A stretch of DNA of 64,000 nt from Fimbriimonadaceae bacterium (GCA_019454145.1 CP075366.1:599564-663563); one strand, 5' to 3'; positions 23,594 through 32,266 are shown, counted from the first letter of the stretch. Numbers and translations: made by a program. The notes: a model not told the origin generated them from the letters alone.

Positions 23594-24658
23594 TCAATCT
23601 TTCTTTTTTGTGGGCCATGGCCCGTCATCGGGGATATTCCACCCCTCTGGATGAATCAAATAAACCGTATTTCCGGATGAAGCCCAAGCCCGCTCGAACG
23701 CATCCCGCTCATAAACCATGCGGACAACGTTCCGACCAGGATCGTTGAAAATCGGGCGTCCCTCTTTGTCAAATCCCACAATCACAACGAGGTGACCGTC
23801 ATTTGCTCCTTTTTTAGGCTTACCCTTGAGTAAATCATAGCTGACCGATGTGGCTACTGGGACTCCGCTCGCCACAAAAGCTTCGATATCGTTAACGCCT
23901 CGCAACTGAGTGACGTAGCCAGTCATTCCTGGCAAAGAGCCAGCGAACGCAACGTTGAACGGCCAGTTACCCGTCCCATTCCAACCAGGGTCGAATACGC
24001 CACGTTGAACATCCGGAACATCAAAATCTAATCCGGGCCAATCCAGCTTTTTTGACCAGTAACTCAAAATCATCGAAACCGAGGTCGGACTGCACAGCAC
24101 CCCGCCTCCGGCATATTTCGCCTGAGCACGGTACGGAACATCAAGCAACAAATCACGCAAAGGCATCCTAGCCGAAGGCGTCCCTTGAGATGGCCCAAAT
24201 ACTAAATGAAATCTATCCAAACGCGCTTGGGTGCCACTAGATCCGTTAACAAGGCTCACAGTCACAAGCAACTTAGTTGTGGACTTTGTTAAAGTCAAAG
24301 TATCTGTGTCCACGCGGCCAAATGGATTTTTTTGATCGTTAACGCTGGTGCGAACGGTACCAGCCTCCCCTTCGCTCCACTGCCCAAGTGAAAAATCAGT
24401 TGCGGCAGAATCAAGCGGCCTGAGAAAGATTTGCATACTAGCACCGCTCTTAGCCGAGCCATTCCAACTCGGAATTACAGTTTTGAATGACTTTGCTTCC
24501 ACCACAACTTGCAAGCGCGAACCATTGCCCGTGGTCGTCTCCGTGAAATCATCCGCCACAAGTGAAGCAAAGTTCCAGTCGTTTGCACGGACTGTCTTCA
24601 CATCATTTATTTGCGTCGGCATAAGCATGCTGAAAGTGGTGGCCCAAAGCGGCAGCAT
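23594..24658 (-). CDS. Secreted C39-like cysteine peptidase
   Basis: A 354-residue protein with a short signal-like N-terminus. The C-terminal half is a C39-like papain-fold peptidase: oxyanion Gln in VPYRAQAKY, catalytic Cys in VLCSPTSVSMIL, catalytic His in NDGHLVVIVGF and Asp in IFNDPGRNVV, all in order. The N-terminal half (LQVVVEAKSFKTVIPSWNGSAKSG... FLRPL) is a beta-sandwich-like domain of unknown role. It starts a three-gene run with the HlyD adaptor and MacB-type permease, suggesting that it may process or be associated with an exported peptide; this is inference. It is not a C39-fused ABC exporter. Confidence 0.85.
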   Translation of the reverse strand: MLPLWATTFSMLMPTQINDVKTVRANDWNFASLVADDFTETTTGNGSRLQVVVEAKSFKTVIPSWNGSAKSGASMQIFLRPLDSAATDFSLGQWSEGEAGTVRTSVNDQKNPFGRVDTDTLTLTKSTTKLLVTVSLVNGSSGTQARLDRFHLVFGPSQGTPSARMPLRDLLLDVPYRAQAKYAGGGVLCSPTSVSMILSYWSKKLDWPGLDFDVPDVQRGVFDPGWNGTGNWPFNVAFAGSLPGMTGYVTQLRGVNDIEAFVASGVPVATSVSYDLLKGKPKKGANDGHLVVIVGFDKEGRPIFNDPGRNVVRMVYERDAFERAWASSGNTVYLIHPEGWNIPDDGPWPTKKKD

Positions 24659-24779
24659 CGTGTTTTCCTACCTGGCATACAGACGGACGGGTTGCAGTCG
24701 TCGCTCCCCATTAGGTCAGTTTGCGTAATTCATTCTAGCCAAGCTAACAAAGTAGACCCGGAATACGCTGCCAATCAGC

Positions 24780-24785
24780 TAAAAT
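24780..24785 (+). promoter_or_regulatory. -10-like hexamer before livF
   Basis: TAAAAT ends eight bases before the livF ATG at 24794, with no Shine-Dalgarno between. The 135-base gap from 24659 holds no other feature I can support. Confidence 0.45.
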
Positions 24786-24793
24786 GATCGCTC

Positions 24794-25495
24794 ATGCTGA
24801 AGATCGAAGGACTCAACGTCTTTTATGGCGCAATTCAAGCCCTCAACGACGTCACGCTAGAAGTCAACGAAGGCGAAGTTGTCTCCATCATCGGTTCCAA
24901 CGGAGCCGGAAAAAGCACATTGCTCCGCACGATCAGCGGCTTGGTTCGACCGCGGACTGGCTCTATTACTTTTGAAGGTCAAGAGATCACCACTGTTTCG
25001 CCTGACCGAATTGTTCAAATGGGGATCAGCCAAAGCCCGGAAGGCCGCCGTATTTTCACCAATATGTCGGTGCACGAGAATCTTCAGCTTGGAGCATTCA
25101 CCCGGCGAGATTCCGAGGTCGAAAGCGACATGAATAAATTTCTAGATCGCTTTCCCCGAGTGCGCGAAAGGCTAAATCAAAACGCCGGGACGATGTCGGG
25201 CGGTGAACAGCAAATGCTCGCTATCTGCCGAGCTTTGATGTCCCGACCACGATTGCTTCTGCTTGATGAACCAAGCATGGGGCTTGCACCCAATCTGGTC
25301 ACTGAGATTTTCAACGTCATCAACTACCTTCACAGTGAAGGCGTTACAATTCTGCTCGTCGAGCAAAATGCTGTACGCGCACTAGAAGTAGCTGATCGCG
25401 CCTATGTACTGGAAACAGGCAATATTGTGCTCTCAGACACTGGCAAAGCCCTTCTGACAAATCCTAAGGTCAAAGAAGCTTATCTCGGAGGCTAA
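24794..25495 (+). CDS. livF: Branched-chain amino acid ABC transporter ATPase, LivF type
   Basis: A 233-residue cytoplasmic ATPase of the LIV family. Seen: Walker A GSNGAGKSTLLR, Q-loop region QSPEGRRIFTNMSVHENLQLG, the signature TMSGGEQQML, Walker B LLLLDEPSMGLAP, and H-loop region ILLVEQNAVRALEVADRAYVLETG, which with VKEAYLGG at the end is typical of LivF rather than LivG. The partner genes livG, livH, livM and a binding protein are not in the window, so LivF is separated from its complex. It starts a run with rimI and tsaD, which overlap or abut it; a functional link is unlikely. Confidence 0.92.
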   Translation: MLKIEGLNVFYGAIQALNDVTLEVNEGEVVSIIGSNGAGKSTLLRTISGLVRPRTGSITFEGQEITTVSPDRIVQMGISQSPEGRRIFTNMSVHENLQLGAFTRRDSEVESDMNKFLDRFPRVRERLNQNAGTMSGGEQQMLAICRALMSRPRLLLLDEPSMGLAPNLVTEIFNVINYLHSEGVTILLVEQNAVRALEVADRAYVLETGNIVLSDTGKALLTNPKVKEAYLGG

Positions 25496-25969
25496 TTGTC
25501 GAACATCCGAATCTCTCCGCTCGAAGAGCGACATATTCCGCGCGTATTAGAGATCGAAGTCAGTTCGCAATCCTGCCCGTGGTCCGAAGAATCGTTCCGC
25601 AACGAAATCAAAACCGACCATGGCATTTTCATTGTTGCGGAGGAAGGCACCGAAATCGTTGGATTTGCTGGCGTCTGGGTGGTGGTTGACGAAGCCCATA
25701 TCATCACAGTTGCCGTTGACGAATCTCATCGCCGCAAAGGTGTAGCAAACAAGCTAATCACCGAGCTTTTGCTCCGCGCGCAAAGCGTTGGCGCAACTTG
25801 CAGCACTTTAGAAGTGAGAGCAGGAAACGAACCAGCCAAAAAACTGTACGAGTCACTGGGATTCAAACCGGCTGGAATCCGCAAACGCTACTATCCCGAT
25901 AATAAAGAGGACGCAGTGATTATGTGGATGTACGGCCTCAGCGCCTGGGAACCAGTTTCCGCATCATGA
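25496..25969 (+). CDS. rimI: Ribosomal-protein alanine N-acetyltransferase RimI
   Basis: A 157-residue GNAT-fold acetyltransferase that acetylates the N-terminal alanine of ribosomal protein S18. Seen: HIPRVLEIEVSSQSCPWSEESFRNEI, TVAVDESHRRKGVANKLITELL (acetyl-CoA loop RRKGVA), TLEVRAGNEPAKKLYESLGFKPAGIRKRYYPDNKEDAVIMW, which is the RimI C-terminal signature. The start is TTG at 25496, immediately after the livF stop. The ATGA overlap with tsaD is the usual rimI-tsaD arrangement and supports the call. Confidence 0.93.
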   Translation: MSNIRISPLEERHIPRVLEIEVSSQSCPWSEESFRNEIKTDHGIFIVAEEGTEIVGFAGVWVVVDEAHIITVAVDESHRRKGVANKLITELLLRAQSVGATCSTLEVRAGNEPAKKLYESLGFKPAGIRKRYYPDNKEDAVIMWMYGLSAWEPVSAS

Positions 25970-26988
25970 TCCTCCTCTGGCCCGACCCCATCCTTGCAAT
26001 CGAAACCAGTTGCGACGAAACTTCGGTTGCAGTGCTCCAAGGACGCACGATTCTTTCCAATATCGTAGCTAGTCAGATTGAAATGCATACCAAGTGGGGT
26101 GGAGTTGTTCCTGAGGCCGCCGCCCGAGCTCACGTTGAATCCATTCTTCCGGTTTACTTAGACGCATTGAAGGAAGCAGGCAATCCAACGATCAGCGCGG
26201 TCGCGGTGACAAATCGACCGGGGCTGGTTGGTGCGCTAAGTGTTGGCGTTACCGCCGCAAAAGCCATTGCCTTTGCCAAGCAGATTCCCCTCATTGGCGT
26301 GCATCACTTGGAAGGGCATTTACTCAGCCCACTCGGCGACCCTGAAGTTGATCTGACTTTCCCTCACGTTTCGCTGATCGTTTCAGGCGGGCACACAGAG
26401 CTAGTTTTAGTTAAATCACCAGGCAAATATCAGTTGATCGGCGAAACACTAGACGACGCGGCGGGAGAAGCATTTGATAAAGGAGCCAGACTTATGGGGC
26501 TTGGCTATCCGGGTGGCAAGGCGATTCAGGAAGCGGCCCAGACAGGAGACCCAAAACGCTACCAGCTTCCTCGCGCGATGAAAATTGATCCGTTTAGTTT
26601 TTCGTTCAGCGGCCTAAAAACCGCGATGCTCCGCCTTGTTCAGCAGGAAGGAGCCAACCTCAACATCCCCGATGCCGCCGCAAGTCTTCAGGCCGCAATC
26701 GTGGATGTCCTCGTTGCAAAAGCCATTCGAGCTTGCGAAGAGCTAGGCTCAAACACGCTCTGCCTTGTAGGCGGCGTTTCGGCAAACCAATCGCTCAGAG
26801 AATCACTCTCTGTCGAATGCAGCAAAAGAGGAATGACCTTGCACGTCCCGCCGTTCTCGCTCTGCACGGATAATGCAGCGATGATTGGACTAGCTGGTTC
26901 ATTCCGCCTCGCTTGCGGCGAACGTGATGACCACACTTTGGATGTGTTTCCCACTTCAGAATTACCGTCCGCGCCAATTCTCCGCTAG
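25966..26988 (+). CDS. tsaD: tRNA N6-threonylcarbamoyladenosine transferase TsaD
   Basis: A 340-residue ASKHA-fold enzyme completing t6A at position 37 of ANN-decoding tRNAs. Seen: ILAIETSCDETSVAVL, GGVVPEAAARAHVESILP, metal His pair in GVHHLEGH, SLIVSGGHTELVLV, DDAAGEAFDKGARLMGLGYPGG, FSFSGLKTAM, VGGVSANQSLRE and metal Asp in LCTDNAAMIG. Length normal. ATG at 25966 overlaps rimI as ATGA and gives MILLWPDPILAIETS; the earlier frame start at 25924 would lie in rimI. The partner TsaB/TsaE genes are not here. Confidence 0.97.
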   Translation: MILLWPDPILAIETSCDETSVAVLQGRTILSNIVASQIEMHTKWGGVVPEAAARAHVESILPVYLDALKEAGNPTISAVAVTNRPGLVGALSVGVTAAKAIAFAKQIPLIGVHHLEGHLLSPLGDPEVDLTFPHVSLIVSGGHTELVLVKSPGKYQLIGETLDDAAGEAFDKGARLMGLGYPGGKAIQEAAQTGDPKRYQLPRAMKIDPFSFSFSGLKTAMLRLVQQEGANLNIPDAAASLQAAIVDVLVAKAIRACEELGSNTLCLVGGVSANQSLRESLSVECSKRGMTLHVPPFSLCTDNAAMIGLAGSFRLACGERDDHTLDVFPTSELPSAPILR

Positions 26989-26991
26989 AAT
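26986..26991 (+). promoter_or_regulatory. -10-like hexamer before the 157-residue membrane gene
   Basis: TAGAAT overlaps the tsaD stop and ends six bases before the ATG at 26998, the leaderless spacing. Confidence 0.45.
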
Positions 26992-26997
26992 GCATCT

Positions 26998-27471
26998 ATG
27001 AGCGATGAAGCAGAGTCAACGCAATCGGTGACAGAACCCCATCCAAAACCGCAATCGCCTTACTTGCGCCCCATAGTGATGACCGCGGTTGCCATTATTT
27101 TGCTCATGATCGTTGCATGGGGCGGCAATATGCGGACTCATCAAGCGAAGATCGCCGAGATAGAACGGTCGGTTGATGCGCTCAGCGAAGCAATAGAGCC
27201 GACCGTCCTCAACAATGACCCAGCGCGGCTAAGCCGTGCGCTCTTGAGCATTGCAGAAGCCGGAAAATATAAATCAGTTACTTATTCAGACAACAGCGGG
27301 AAAATTCTTGCGTCCACCGATCAAGTTCGACTCGGAAAAAAGAGTGATGAGATGGCAAAATCCCCTCAAAAGGCCAAAGCAACCAATGAAAAAGGCTCAG
27401 TCGTCGTTCGGAGAGCAGTGATCTTAGCGGGCGACACTCGCCTTGGCAATATCGAAGTCGTTTTGAACTAG
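26998..27471 (+). CDS. Single-pass membrane protein with a sensor-like outer domain
   Basis: A 157-residue protein: a 25-residue cytoplasmic Pro-rich tail, one membrane helix (PIVMTAVAIILLMIVAW), a helical stalk, and an outer domain of about 100 residues (ALLSIAEAGKYKSVTYSDNSGKILASTDQVRLGKK...RLGNIEVVLN). The motif VTYSDNSGKILASTD resembles Cache/PAS-like sensory domains seen in chemoreceptors and kinases, but there is no HAMP, kinase or other output. I cannot assign it. It follows tsaD by nine bases and is convergent with the Xer recombinase, whose stop is two bases away. Confidence 0.6.
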   Translation: MSDEAESTQSVTEPHPKPQSPYLRPIVMTAVAIILLMIVAWGGNMRTHQAKIAEIERSVDALSEAIEPTVLNNDPARLSRALLSIAEAGKYKSVTYSDNSGKILASTDQVRLGKKSDEMAKSPQKAKATNEKGSVVVRRAVILAGDTRLGNIEVVLN

Positions 27472-27472
27472 C

Positions 27473-28378
27473 TCACTTGCGAGGATGAGCGGAATCATAC
27501 GTTCGTTGAACGTGCTCAAGATCAAGTTGCGTATAAACCTGAGTTGTGCTGATGCTTGCATGACCAAGTAGTTCTTGAACTACTCGTAAATCTGCCCCAC
27601 CTTGGATCAAGTGAACCGCATAAGTATGCCGCAGAGTATGCGGGCTTACCCTAGCTTCGATCCCAGCGTTCAGGCGGTGATGCTCAAGAATAGCGTATGC
27701 CGACTGCCTACTCAACTTGGCTCCCCTTGAACCTAAAAACACGTTAGCGACCGGCTTCTTGACCAATTGAGGTCGGCCCTCTAAAAGGTAGCGGTGAATC
27801 CACGGAGTAGTGTGCATCGGCACAGGAACCCAGCGAGTTTTTCCGCGTTTCCCCGTCACCCTAAACGCCGCCTGGTCAAGATCAATCTCGTCAATACGCA
27901 AGCTAATTGCTTCTGTCACACGCAACCCTGTACCGTAAACCAGTTCCATCAGTGCGCGGTCGCGTAAACCTATCGGTGTGTTTAGATCAGGTGAGGCTAA
28001 GAGTCGTTCTAATTGCTCCATCGGGAGAGCTTTCGGCACTCGCTTCGGCAATCGGATTCCCGCCGCGCTGGGAAGATCAGCTTTCGGACCTTTGTGGTGT
28101 TTCTTGAGAAACTTCAACAAGGATCGCAGACTGCTTAATCGCCTGCGGCCAGTTGAAGCCGCCGCATTCTGCCGCACCGATGTCTGGTAAAGGACTAAAT
28201 CTTCGGGCGTTAATTCGTCCCAGTTGCCTCGCCCTCGTTCGGCGAAGTACTCGGCGGCTCGGTTGAGGTCTCTTGAGTAGGCTTCGAGGGTGTGTTCGCT
28301 GGCTCCTCGTTCGAATTTAAGCGAGTCGAGGAACCATTCGATTCCGTTACTGAACTGTTCTTTTTGATCCAAATCCAT
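27473..28378 (-). CDS. Tyrosine recombinase XerC/XerD
   Basis: A 301-residue site-specific recombinase of the XerC/D type, resolving chromosome dimers. Seen: N-terminal SAM-like DNA-binding domain (FERGASEHTLEAYSRDL), first catalytic Arg in YGTGLRVTEAISL, Lys in GKRGKTRWVPV, HxxR in PHTLRHTYAVHL, His in LLGHASISTTQVY and Tyr in the same VYTQL segment. Length is standard. XerC or XerD cannot be told apart. Its first 169 bases overlap, in another frame, the end of the glycosyltransferase gene; no later start would keep the DNA-binding domain, so the overlap is genuine. Confidence 0.93.
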   Translation of the reverse strand: MDLDQKEQFSNGIEWFLDSLKFERGASEHTLEAYSRDLNRAAEYFAERGRGNWDELTPEDLVLYQTSVRQNAAASTGRRRLSSLRSLLKFLKKHHKGPKADLPSAAGIRLPKRVPKALPMEQLERLLASPDLNTPIGLRDRALMELVYGTGLRVTEAISLRIDEIDLDQAAFRVTGKRGKTRWVPVPMHTTPWIHRYLLEGRPQLVKKPVANVFLGSRGAKLSRQSAYAILEHHRLNAGIEARVSPHTLRHTYAVHLIQGGADLRVVQELLGHASISTTQVYTQLDLEHVQRTYDSAHPRK

Positions 28379-30093
28379 AATTGAGGACGAACGTAAGCTA
28401 TGTCATGGATGCCCGCCGTCGTGCCGAGTGCATCCAAACCAAGGACGGGAACCTTCATTCCATTCTGATCAGTCACGGTCAGTATCTCGTAATTGGCTTG
28501 CAGTTCCTTTTGAAATTCAGTGTATTGAGCAAGTTGCGCAGAGAATTCTTTAGTGCTTTTTTGCTCGTACAGCCTAATCAAACCTTCGATCTCGAAGCTA
28601 CTGAAGATTACGAAATCGGGCTTGACCTCGGTCAGCAAGCGAATATCCCAATCTCTGCGCTGGCTGATGTCCAAAGGTGTATACCGAACGATATCGAAGT
28701 CTGGTACCTGTGCAAGTTGCTCCAGCCGATCTTCAATTCGTGCCTGTGCTGGCCCAGCTTGAGCATTCGGATGAAACGTTGGCGTGTAGAACCAAGGGTC
28801 TGAAACAATCCCGATCTTTGATCCCTTGGGTAAATGCTGGCGGATAAACATCGCCATCTCATCCCGCACATCTGTTCCCGCCATCCAGCGGGTCAAACTC
28901 GCGGTAGACATTAACCCGCCGCCAAAGCCACCCAGAGCAACGATTCCTAGTGCTACCGCCACGCGAGATTTATTGGTTCGCGCTAGATGCCCTTGCCCCA
29001 TCAGCCAACCAAATCCCATTGCAAGAACAGGAATGAGCGGGAACGTATATCGTAAAAATTTAACTTCCGCCCGACCAATCAAAATGTAAATCAGAACCAT
29101 AAAAATAACTGGGCCAACAAGCCAGAGTTGCTTTCGCCAAATTCCACGACCCAACCCAAACAAACTGAGTGCAAGCAACAACCCGCCGTAGCCCACTATC
29201 AGATTGCTGACGTGGAAAATCCAACCAGGCGAAGTTCCAGCAAACACCAATCCATGTCCCGCCGAAGTGTGAGCCAGTTCATATTTGAAATCCTGCATGA
29301 ACTTGGCATTATCAAGCAGAGCGCCGGGAGTTACGATAACGAATGTTAAAAGAGCGACGAGCACTCCTGCGGCCTTTACTTTTACAAACTCCCCAAACTT
29401 CCCTTTTGGAACCACAATCCAGGCCGCAAAGCCGATTGCGACGATTGCTAGAATTCCCGTGTATTTCGTTCCAGCGGAAAGGCCGGCAAAGAGTCCAGCA
29501 AGAATTGACGATTTAAGAATTTCCTTGTCGGGAACTGCGTCGCCATCTTGCGCCGGGAACATCTTGGTGCAGTAGTAAAGCGACCAAGCCAAAAAGCTCA
29601 CCGCCATCACGTCTACAGTGAGGAAACGCGAATGAACCGCCAATCCGGGCGTCAATCCAACTGCTAGCCCACCCATCACGCCGCCGAGCCAATGCGTTTG
29701 ACGACAAATCGCCAAAAACACAGCTAGGGCGGCAAGTGAACAAGCTAACGTGTTTAGTATCCGTCCGCCCAGAATGTAGCGTGCAATGGCTTCATGGACA
29801 TCAGATCCGTCTTCCTTCTGCGGCCCGCCACCGTAGCCGTTAACGACATCAGTGACAATCTTCTCGACTGTCAAAAAAAGAGTGCCGTAATTGTAAAAGC
29901 CGGGAGTGAATTGCCCTTTAGCAGGCTGAATTAATTGAGAATAGGCCAGAACAACTTCTTCATCCGGGTGGAAGCTGTGCCACCGTTCATTGTTTGGCAA
30001 ACCCCACTGAATGCCAATCAAGCGGATTAGGAGAGATACTAAAAAAACACCAAACCCGATCGCTAATAATTTGCGGTCGGGTTTGGTGTTCAT
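28210..30093 (-). CDS. GT39-like membrane glycosyltransferase
   Basis: A 627-residue polytopic enzyme using lipid-linked sugars at the outer face of the inner membrane. Seen: first helix, then the loop RWHSFHPDEEVVLAYSQ holding the acidic pair typical of ArnT/GT39 enzymes, and about ten further helices (LGLGRGIWRKQLWLVGPVIFMVLIYILIG among them), ending in a globular domain with RDWDIRLLTEVKPDFVIFSSFE. The last 45 residues are a Ser/Thr/Pro/Asn-rich tail that is read over the start of the Xer gene, which looks like extension after loss of an earlier stop. Substrate is unknown; cell-surface glycan or protein modification are both possible. Confidence 0.8.
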   Translation of the reverse strand: MNTKPDRKLLAIGFGVFLVSLLIRLIGIQWGLPNNERWHSFHPDEEVVLAYSQLIQPAKGQFTPGFYNYGTLFLTVEKIVTDVVNGYGGGPQKEDGSDVHEAIARYILGGRILNTLACSLAALAVFLAICRQTHWLGGVMGGLAVGLTPGLAVHSRFLTVDVMAVSFLAWSLYYCTKMFPAQDGDAVPDKEILKSSILAGLFAGLSAGTKYTGILAIVAIGFAAWIVVPKGKFGEFVKVKAAGVLVALLTFVIVTPGALLDNAKFMQDFKYELAHTSAGHGLVFAGTSPGWIFHVSNLIVGYGGLLLALSLFGLGRGIWRKQLWLVGPVIFMVLIYILIGRAEVKFLRYTFPLIPVLAMGFGWLMGQGHLARTNKSRVAVALGIVALGGFGGGLMSTASLTRWMAGTDVRDEMAMFIRQHLPKGSKIGIVSDPWFYTPTFHPNAQAGPAQARIEDRLEQLAQVPDFDIVRYTPLDISQRRDWDIRLLTEVKPDFVIFSSFEIEGLIRLYEQKSTKEFSAQLAQYTEFQKELQANYEILTVTDQNGMKVPVLGLDALGTTAGIHDIAYVRPQLWIWIKKNSSVTESNGSSTRLNSNEEPANTPSKPTQETSTEPPSTSPNEGEATGTN

Positions 30094-30113
30094 CGGATTT
30101 TTAGAGTACTCGA

Positions 30114-31067
30114 TTACTTAACCGATTTCAGCGAAATTGATGCTCTGCCAGTGATTTTTTCTTCTACAAGTTCTTCTGCCAAACCAACAATCTTGACCGA
30201 CCAGCCGCCTTTGGTTACTGCCTTTGCGTATACCGTGTCTCGAGTGTTGAGATCAAGATCAAATTCAATCGTACTATTGAGTTTTAGTGGCAAACTTTCC
30301 AAACCACTTTGATTGGCGGTCATTCCCATTGCTTGGTTGATGAATTTAGACGCATCCGTATCTAATGCCAGTGTGGCGTTGATCCGGTGAAACTTCTTGC
30401 CTTCTTTTTCAATAATGCCCGCATAGGAATACTCCATATCCAACCGTTGAACCGCGTGCTCACCTTTGCCACCTTTCAGTTCTTGTGGCTGATAGCTCAC
30501 TGTGCGCTTCCACTTTTCGCCAACCTTTACTTCCTCAAAAGGAAGCTTAGGGTTAAAGTCTAGAGCCGAATCTAGCGAACCAATAAACAGTGCAAGCCTT
30601 TGAAGCTCGCCCGCAAACTGAGAAATGATGTCTTGCGTTGTTCCAACGCCCTTTGCCGCCATTCGACGGTTTAATTGGACGAACTTTGCCTTTCCATCGC
30701 TGAGATCTTTAATGCCAACAACCGCATTAACCGGTGAAAGCTCAATTTGCAAATCGTAATCAACTTTTTGCTTGAATTCCGTCGCAGGAGCTTCTGCCGT
30801 TTCGCCCTCAATAATCGACATTATTGGGCGCTTGTAGCGCAGTGAAGCAAAGCCAGAACTTTTGATTTCATCTACCTTGTAATTGAAGTCATAGTTAATA
30901 TCTACTTCACTAGGGATGTAAGTGATTACCCCCTGCTGTCGCTGTTCGGTCAGCATGTGAGTCCTTACCGCATAGGTGTAAGTAGCACCTTTTTTGAACA
31001 CACGACTTAAATCCACTAATTGAGGTTGAGTCCCCAATAGAGTGGCGGCAATTAGACTGGTCATCAT
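30114..31067 (-). CDS. Secreted protein of unknown function
   Basis: A 317-residue protein with a short signal peptide (MMTSLIAATLLGTQPQ). The mature part is beta-rich with repeated Lys/Glu and aromatic residues (YTYAVRTHMLTEQRQQ, EVDINYDFNYKVDEI, LDLNTRDTVYAKAVTKGGWSV) and no Cys, resembling large periplasmic proteins of DUF6263 type; this is only a similarity of character. It sits 15 bases after the acyl-CoA dehydrogenase and 20 before the glycosyltransferase, in one minus-strand run. No catalytic motif is visible. Confidence 0.65.
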   Translation of the reverse strand: MMTSLIAATLLGTQPQLVDLSRVFKKGATYTYAVRTHMLTEQRQQGVITYIPSEVDINYDFNYKVDEIKSSGFASLRYKRPIMSIIEGETAEAPATEFKQKVDYDLQIELSPVNAVVGIKDLSDGKAKFVQLNRRMAAKGVGTTQDIISQFAGELQRLALFIGSLDSALDFNPKLPFEEVKVGEKWKRTVSYQPQELKGGKGEHAVQRLDMEYSYAGIIEKEGKKFHRINATLALDTDASKFINQAMGMTANQSGLESLPLKLNSTIEFDLDLNTRDTVYAKAVTKGGWSVKIVGLAEELVEEKITGRASISLKSVK

Positions 31068-31082
31068 AGCTTTTCTATATCC

Positions 31083-32252
31083 TTAAACGTTTGAACCGCG
31101 CAGGAGTTGCTTTGAGATCACCAATCGTTGGATTTCACTGCACCCTTCACCGATTTCGGTGAGTTTAGCATCCCGCCAGAGCTTTTCGACAAGATATTCA
31201 AATGTCATGCCACGACCACCATGAATTTGAATTGCTCGGTTAGTAACTCGGTTAGCCGCTTCGCTAGCGAACAGTTTGGCGTAGCTGGATTGGAGAGTGA
31301 TGTCTTCTCCACGGTCGAACATAGCCGCACCTTTGAACAGCAACAGTTTTGCTGCTTCCACATCCATTCCGCAGTCTGCGAGCATGTTCTGAACCGATTG
31401 CATATCACAGAGCCGTCGGTTGAATTGTTCTCGTTGCTGACTGTATTCCAAAGCAAGTTCCATCGCCTTTTCTGCGATGCCAACTGCCATAGCTGCAATA
31501 CCAAGGCGACCTCGGTATAAAAGCGAAATCGCTTGTTCAAAAGTACATGGCGTATGCCAAGCTCTAGCGTTGTTGAGCTTAAATCGAACGGTATTACTTG
31601 CTCGCACGCCGATGGTGTGGATTCGGTCAATCAGCTCAAAACCTGGCTGATCGGTTTCCATAAGGAACGCGGAGAGTTCTTTCTCGCCAGTTCGAGCGAC
31701 CATCACAATGAGATCGGCCTTACCGCCGTTGGTGATGAACATCTTTTCGCCGTTCAGGTGCCACCAACCGTCTTCGCCTTCGATTTGAGTAGCAACCGTC
31801 TTAACTCGGCGGGCATCGCTACCTGCGTCTGGTTCGGTGAGGCCCCAAGCAAGTTTGAGCTTTCCTTCCATCGCTGGCTTGAGATACTTTTCGCGTTGTG
31901 CGTCGCTACCAAAGTGAACGAGGTGACCGATCACCAAAGCGTTGACTGCCGCGAGGTTCATCGAAAGCGCAGGATCACCTTTCGCCAGTTCCAGGCACAT
32001 TTCGACGTAAGCCCGACAACTGCGACCACTGCCGCCCATGGATTCTGGAACTACCATATCCAGCATTCCCACTTTGCCGAGCTTTTCCCAAATTTCATCG
32101 GGAAATGCGGTGTTTTCTTCCCATGTGCGGGTGTTCGGAAGAACTTCCTTGGCAACAAATTCCCTGACATTCTTTAAGAACTGTCCCTCTGAATCAGTGA
32201 GGGAAGGAATGACCGCGCCACTTTGCGCTTTCTCCATCGTTGTCTGCGACAT
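31083..32252 (-). CDS. Acyl-CoA dehydrogenase
   Basis: A 389-residue FAD enzyme for the first step of acyl-CoA beta-oxidation or branched-chain acyl-CoA degradation. Seen: LAWGLTEPDAGSDARRVKT (FAD and substrate loop), MFITNGGKADLIVM, RGRLGIAAMAVGIAEKAMELA, REQFNRRLCDMQSVQ, and C-terminal NRAIQIHGGRGMTFEYLVEKLWRDAKLTEIGEGCSEIQRLVI, with the catalytic Glu position in TEIGEGCSE region. Electrons go to ETF, encoded at 36338-37965. The ATG at 32252 is eight bases after a TAGAAT hexamer. Confidence 0.94.
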   Translation of the reverse strand: MSQTTMEKAQSGAVIPSLTDSEGQFLKNVREFVAKEVLPNTRTWEENTAFPDEIWEKLGKVGMLDMVVPESMGGSGRSCRAYVEMCLELAKGDPALSMNLAAVNALVIGHLVHFGSDAQREKYLKPAMEGKLKLAWGLTEPDAGSDARRVKTVATQIEGEDGWWHLNGEKMFITNGGKADLIVMVARTGEKELSAFLMETDQPGFELIDRIHTIGVRASNTVRFKLNNARAWHTPCTFEQAISLLYRGRLGIAAMAVGIAEKAMELALEYSQQREQFNRRLCDMQSVQNMLADCGMDVEAAKLLLFKGAAMFDRGEDITLQSSYAKLFASEAANRVTNRAIQIHGGRGMTFEYLVEKLWRDAKLTEIGEGCSEIQRLVISKQLLRGSNV

Positions 32253-32260
32253 ACCACCGG

Positions 32261-32266
32261 ATTCTA
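32261..32266 (-). promoter_or_regulatory. -10-like hexamer before the acyl-CoA dehydrogenase
   Basis: TAGAAT on the minus strand ends eight bases before the ATG at 32252; no Shine-Dalgarno site is present in the eight bases. Confidence 0.45.

Noticed and set aside
24794-25495. LivF as the missing MacB ATPase of the neighbouring exporter
   Set aside because: Its signature and C-terminus are LIV-type, and it is divergent from the adaptor/permease operon, grouped with rimI and tsaD.
27473-28378. Xer recombinase as a phage or element integrase
   Set aside because: Its length and motifs are of housekeeping XerC/D; no attachment repeats or element genes flank it.
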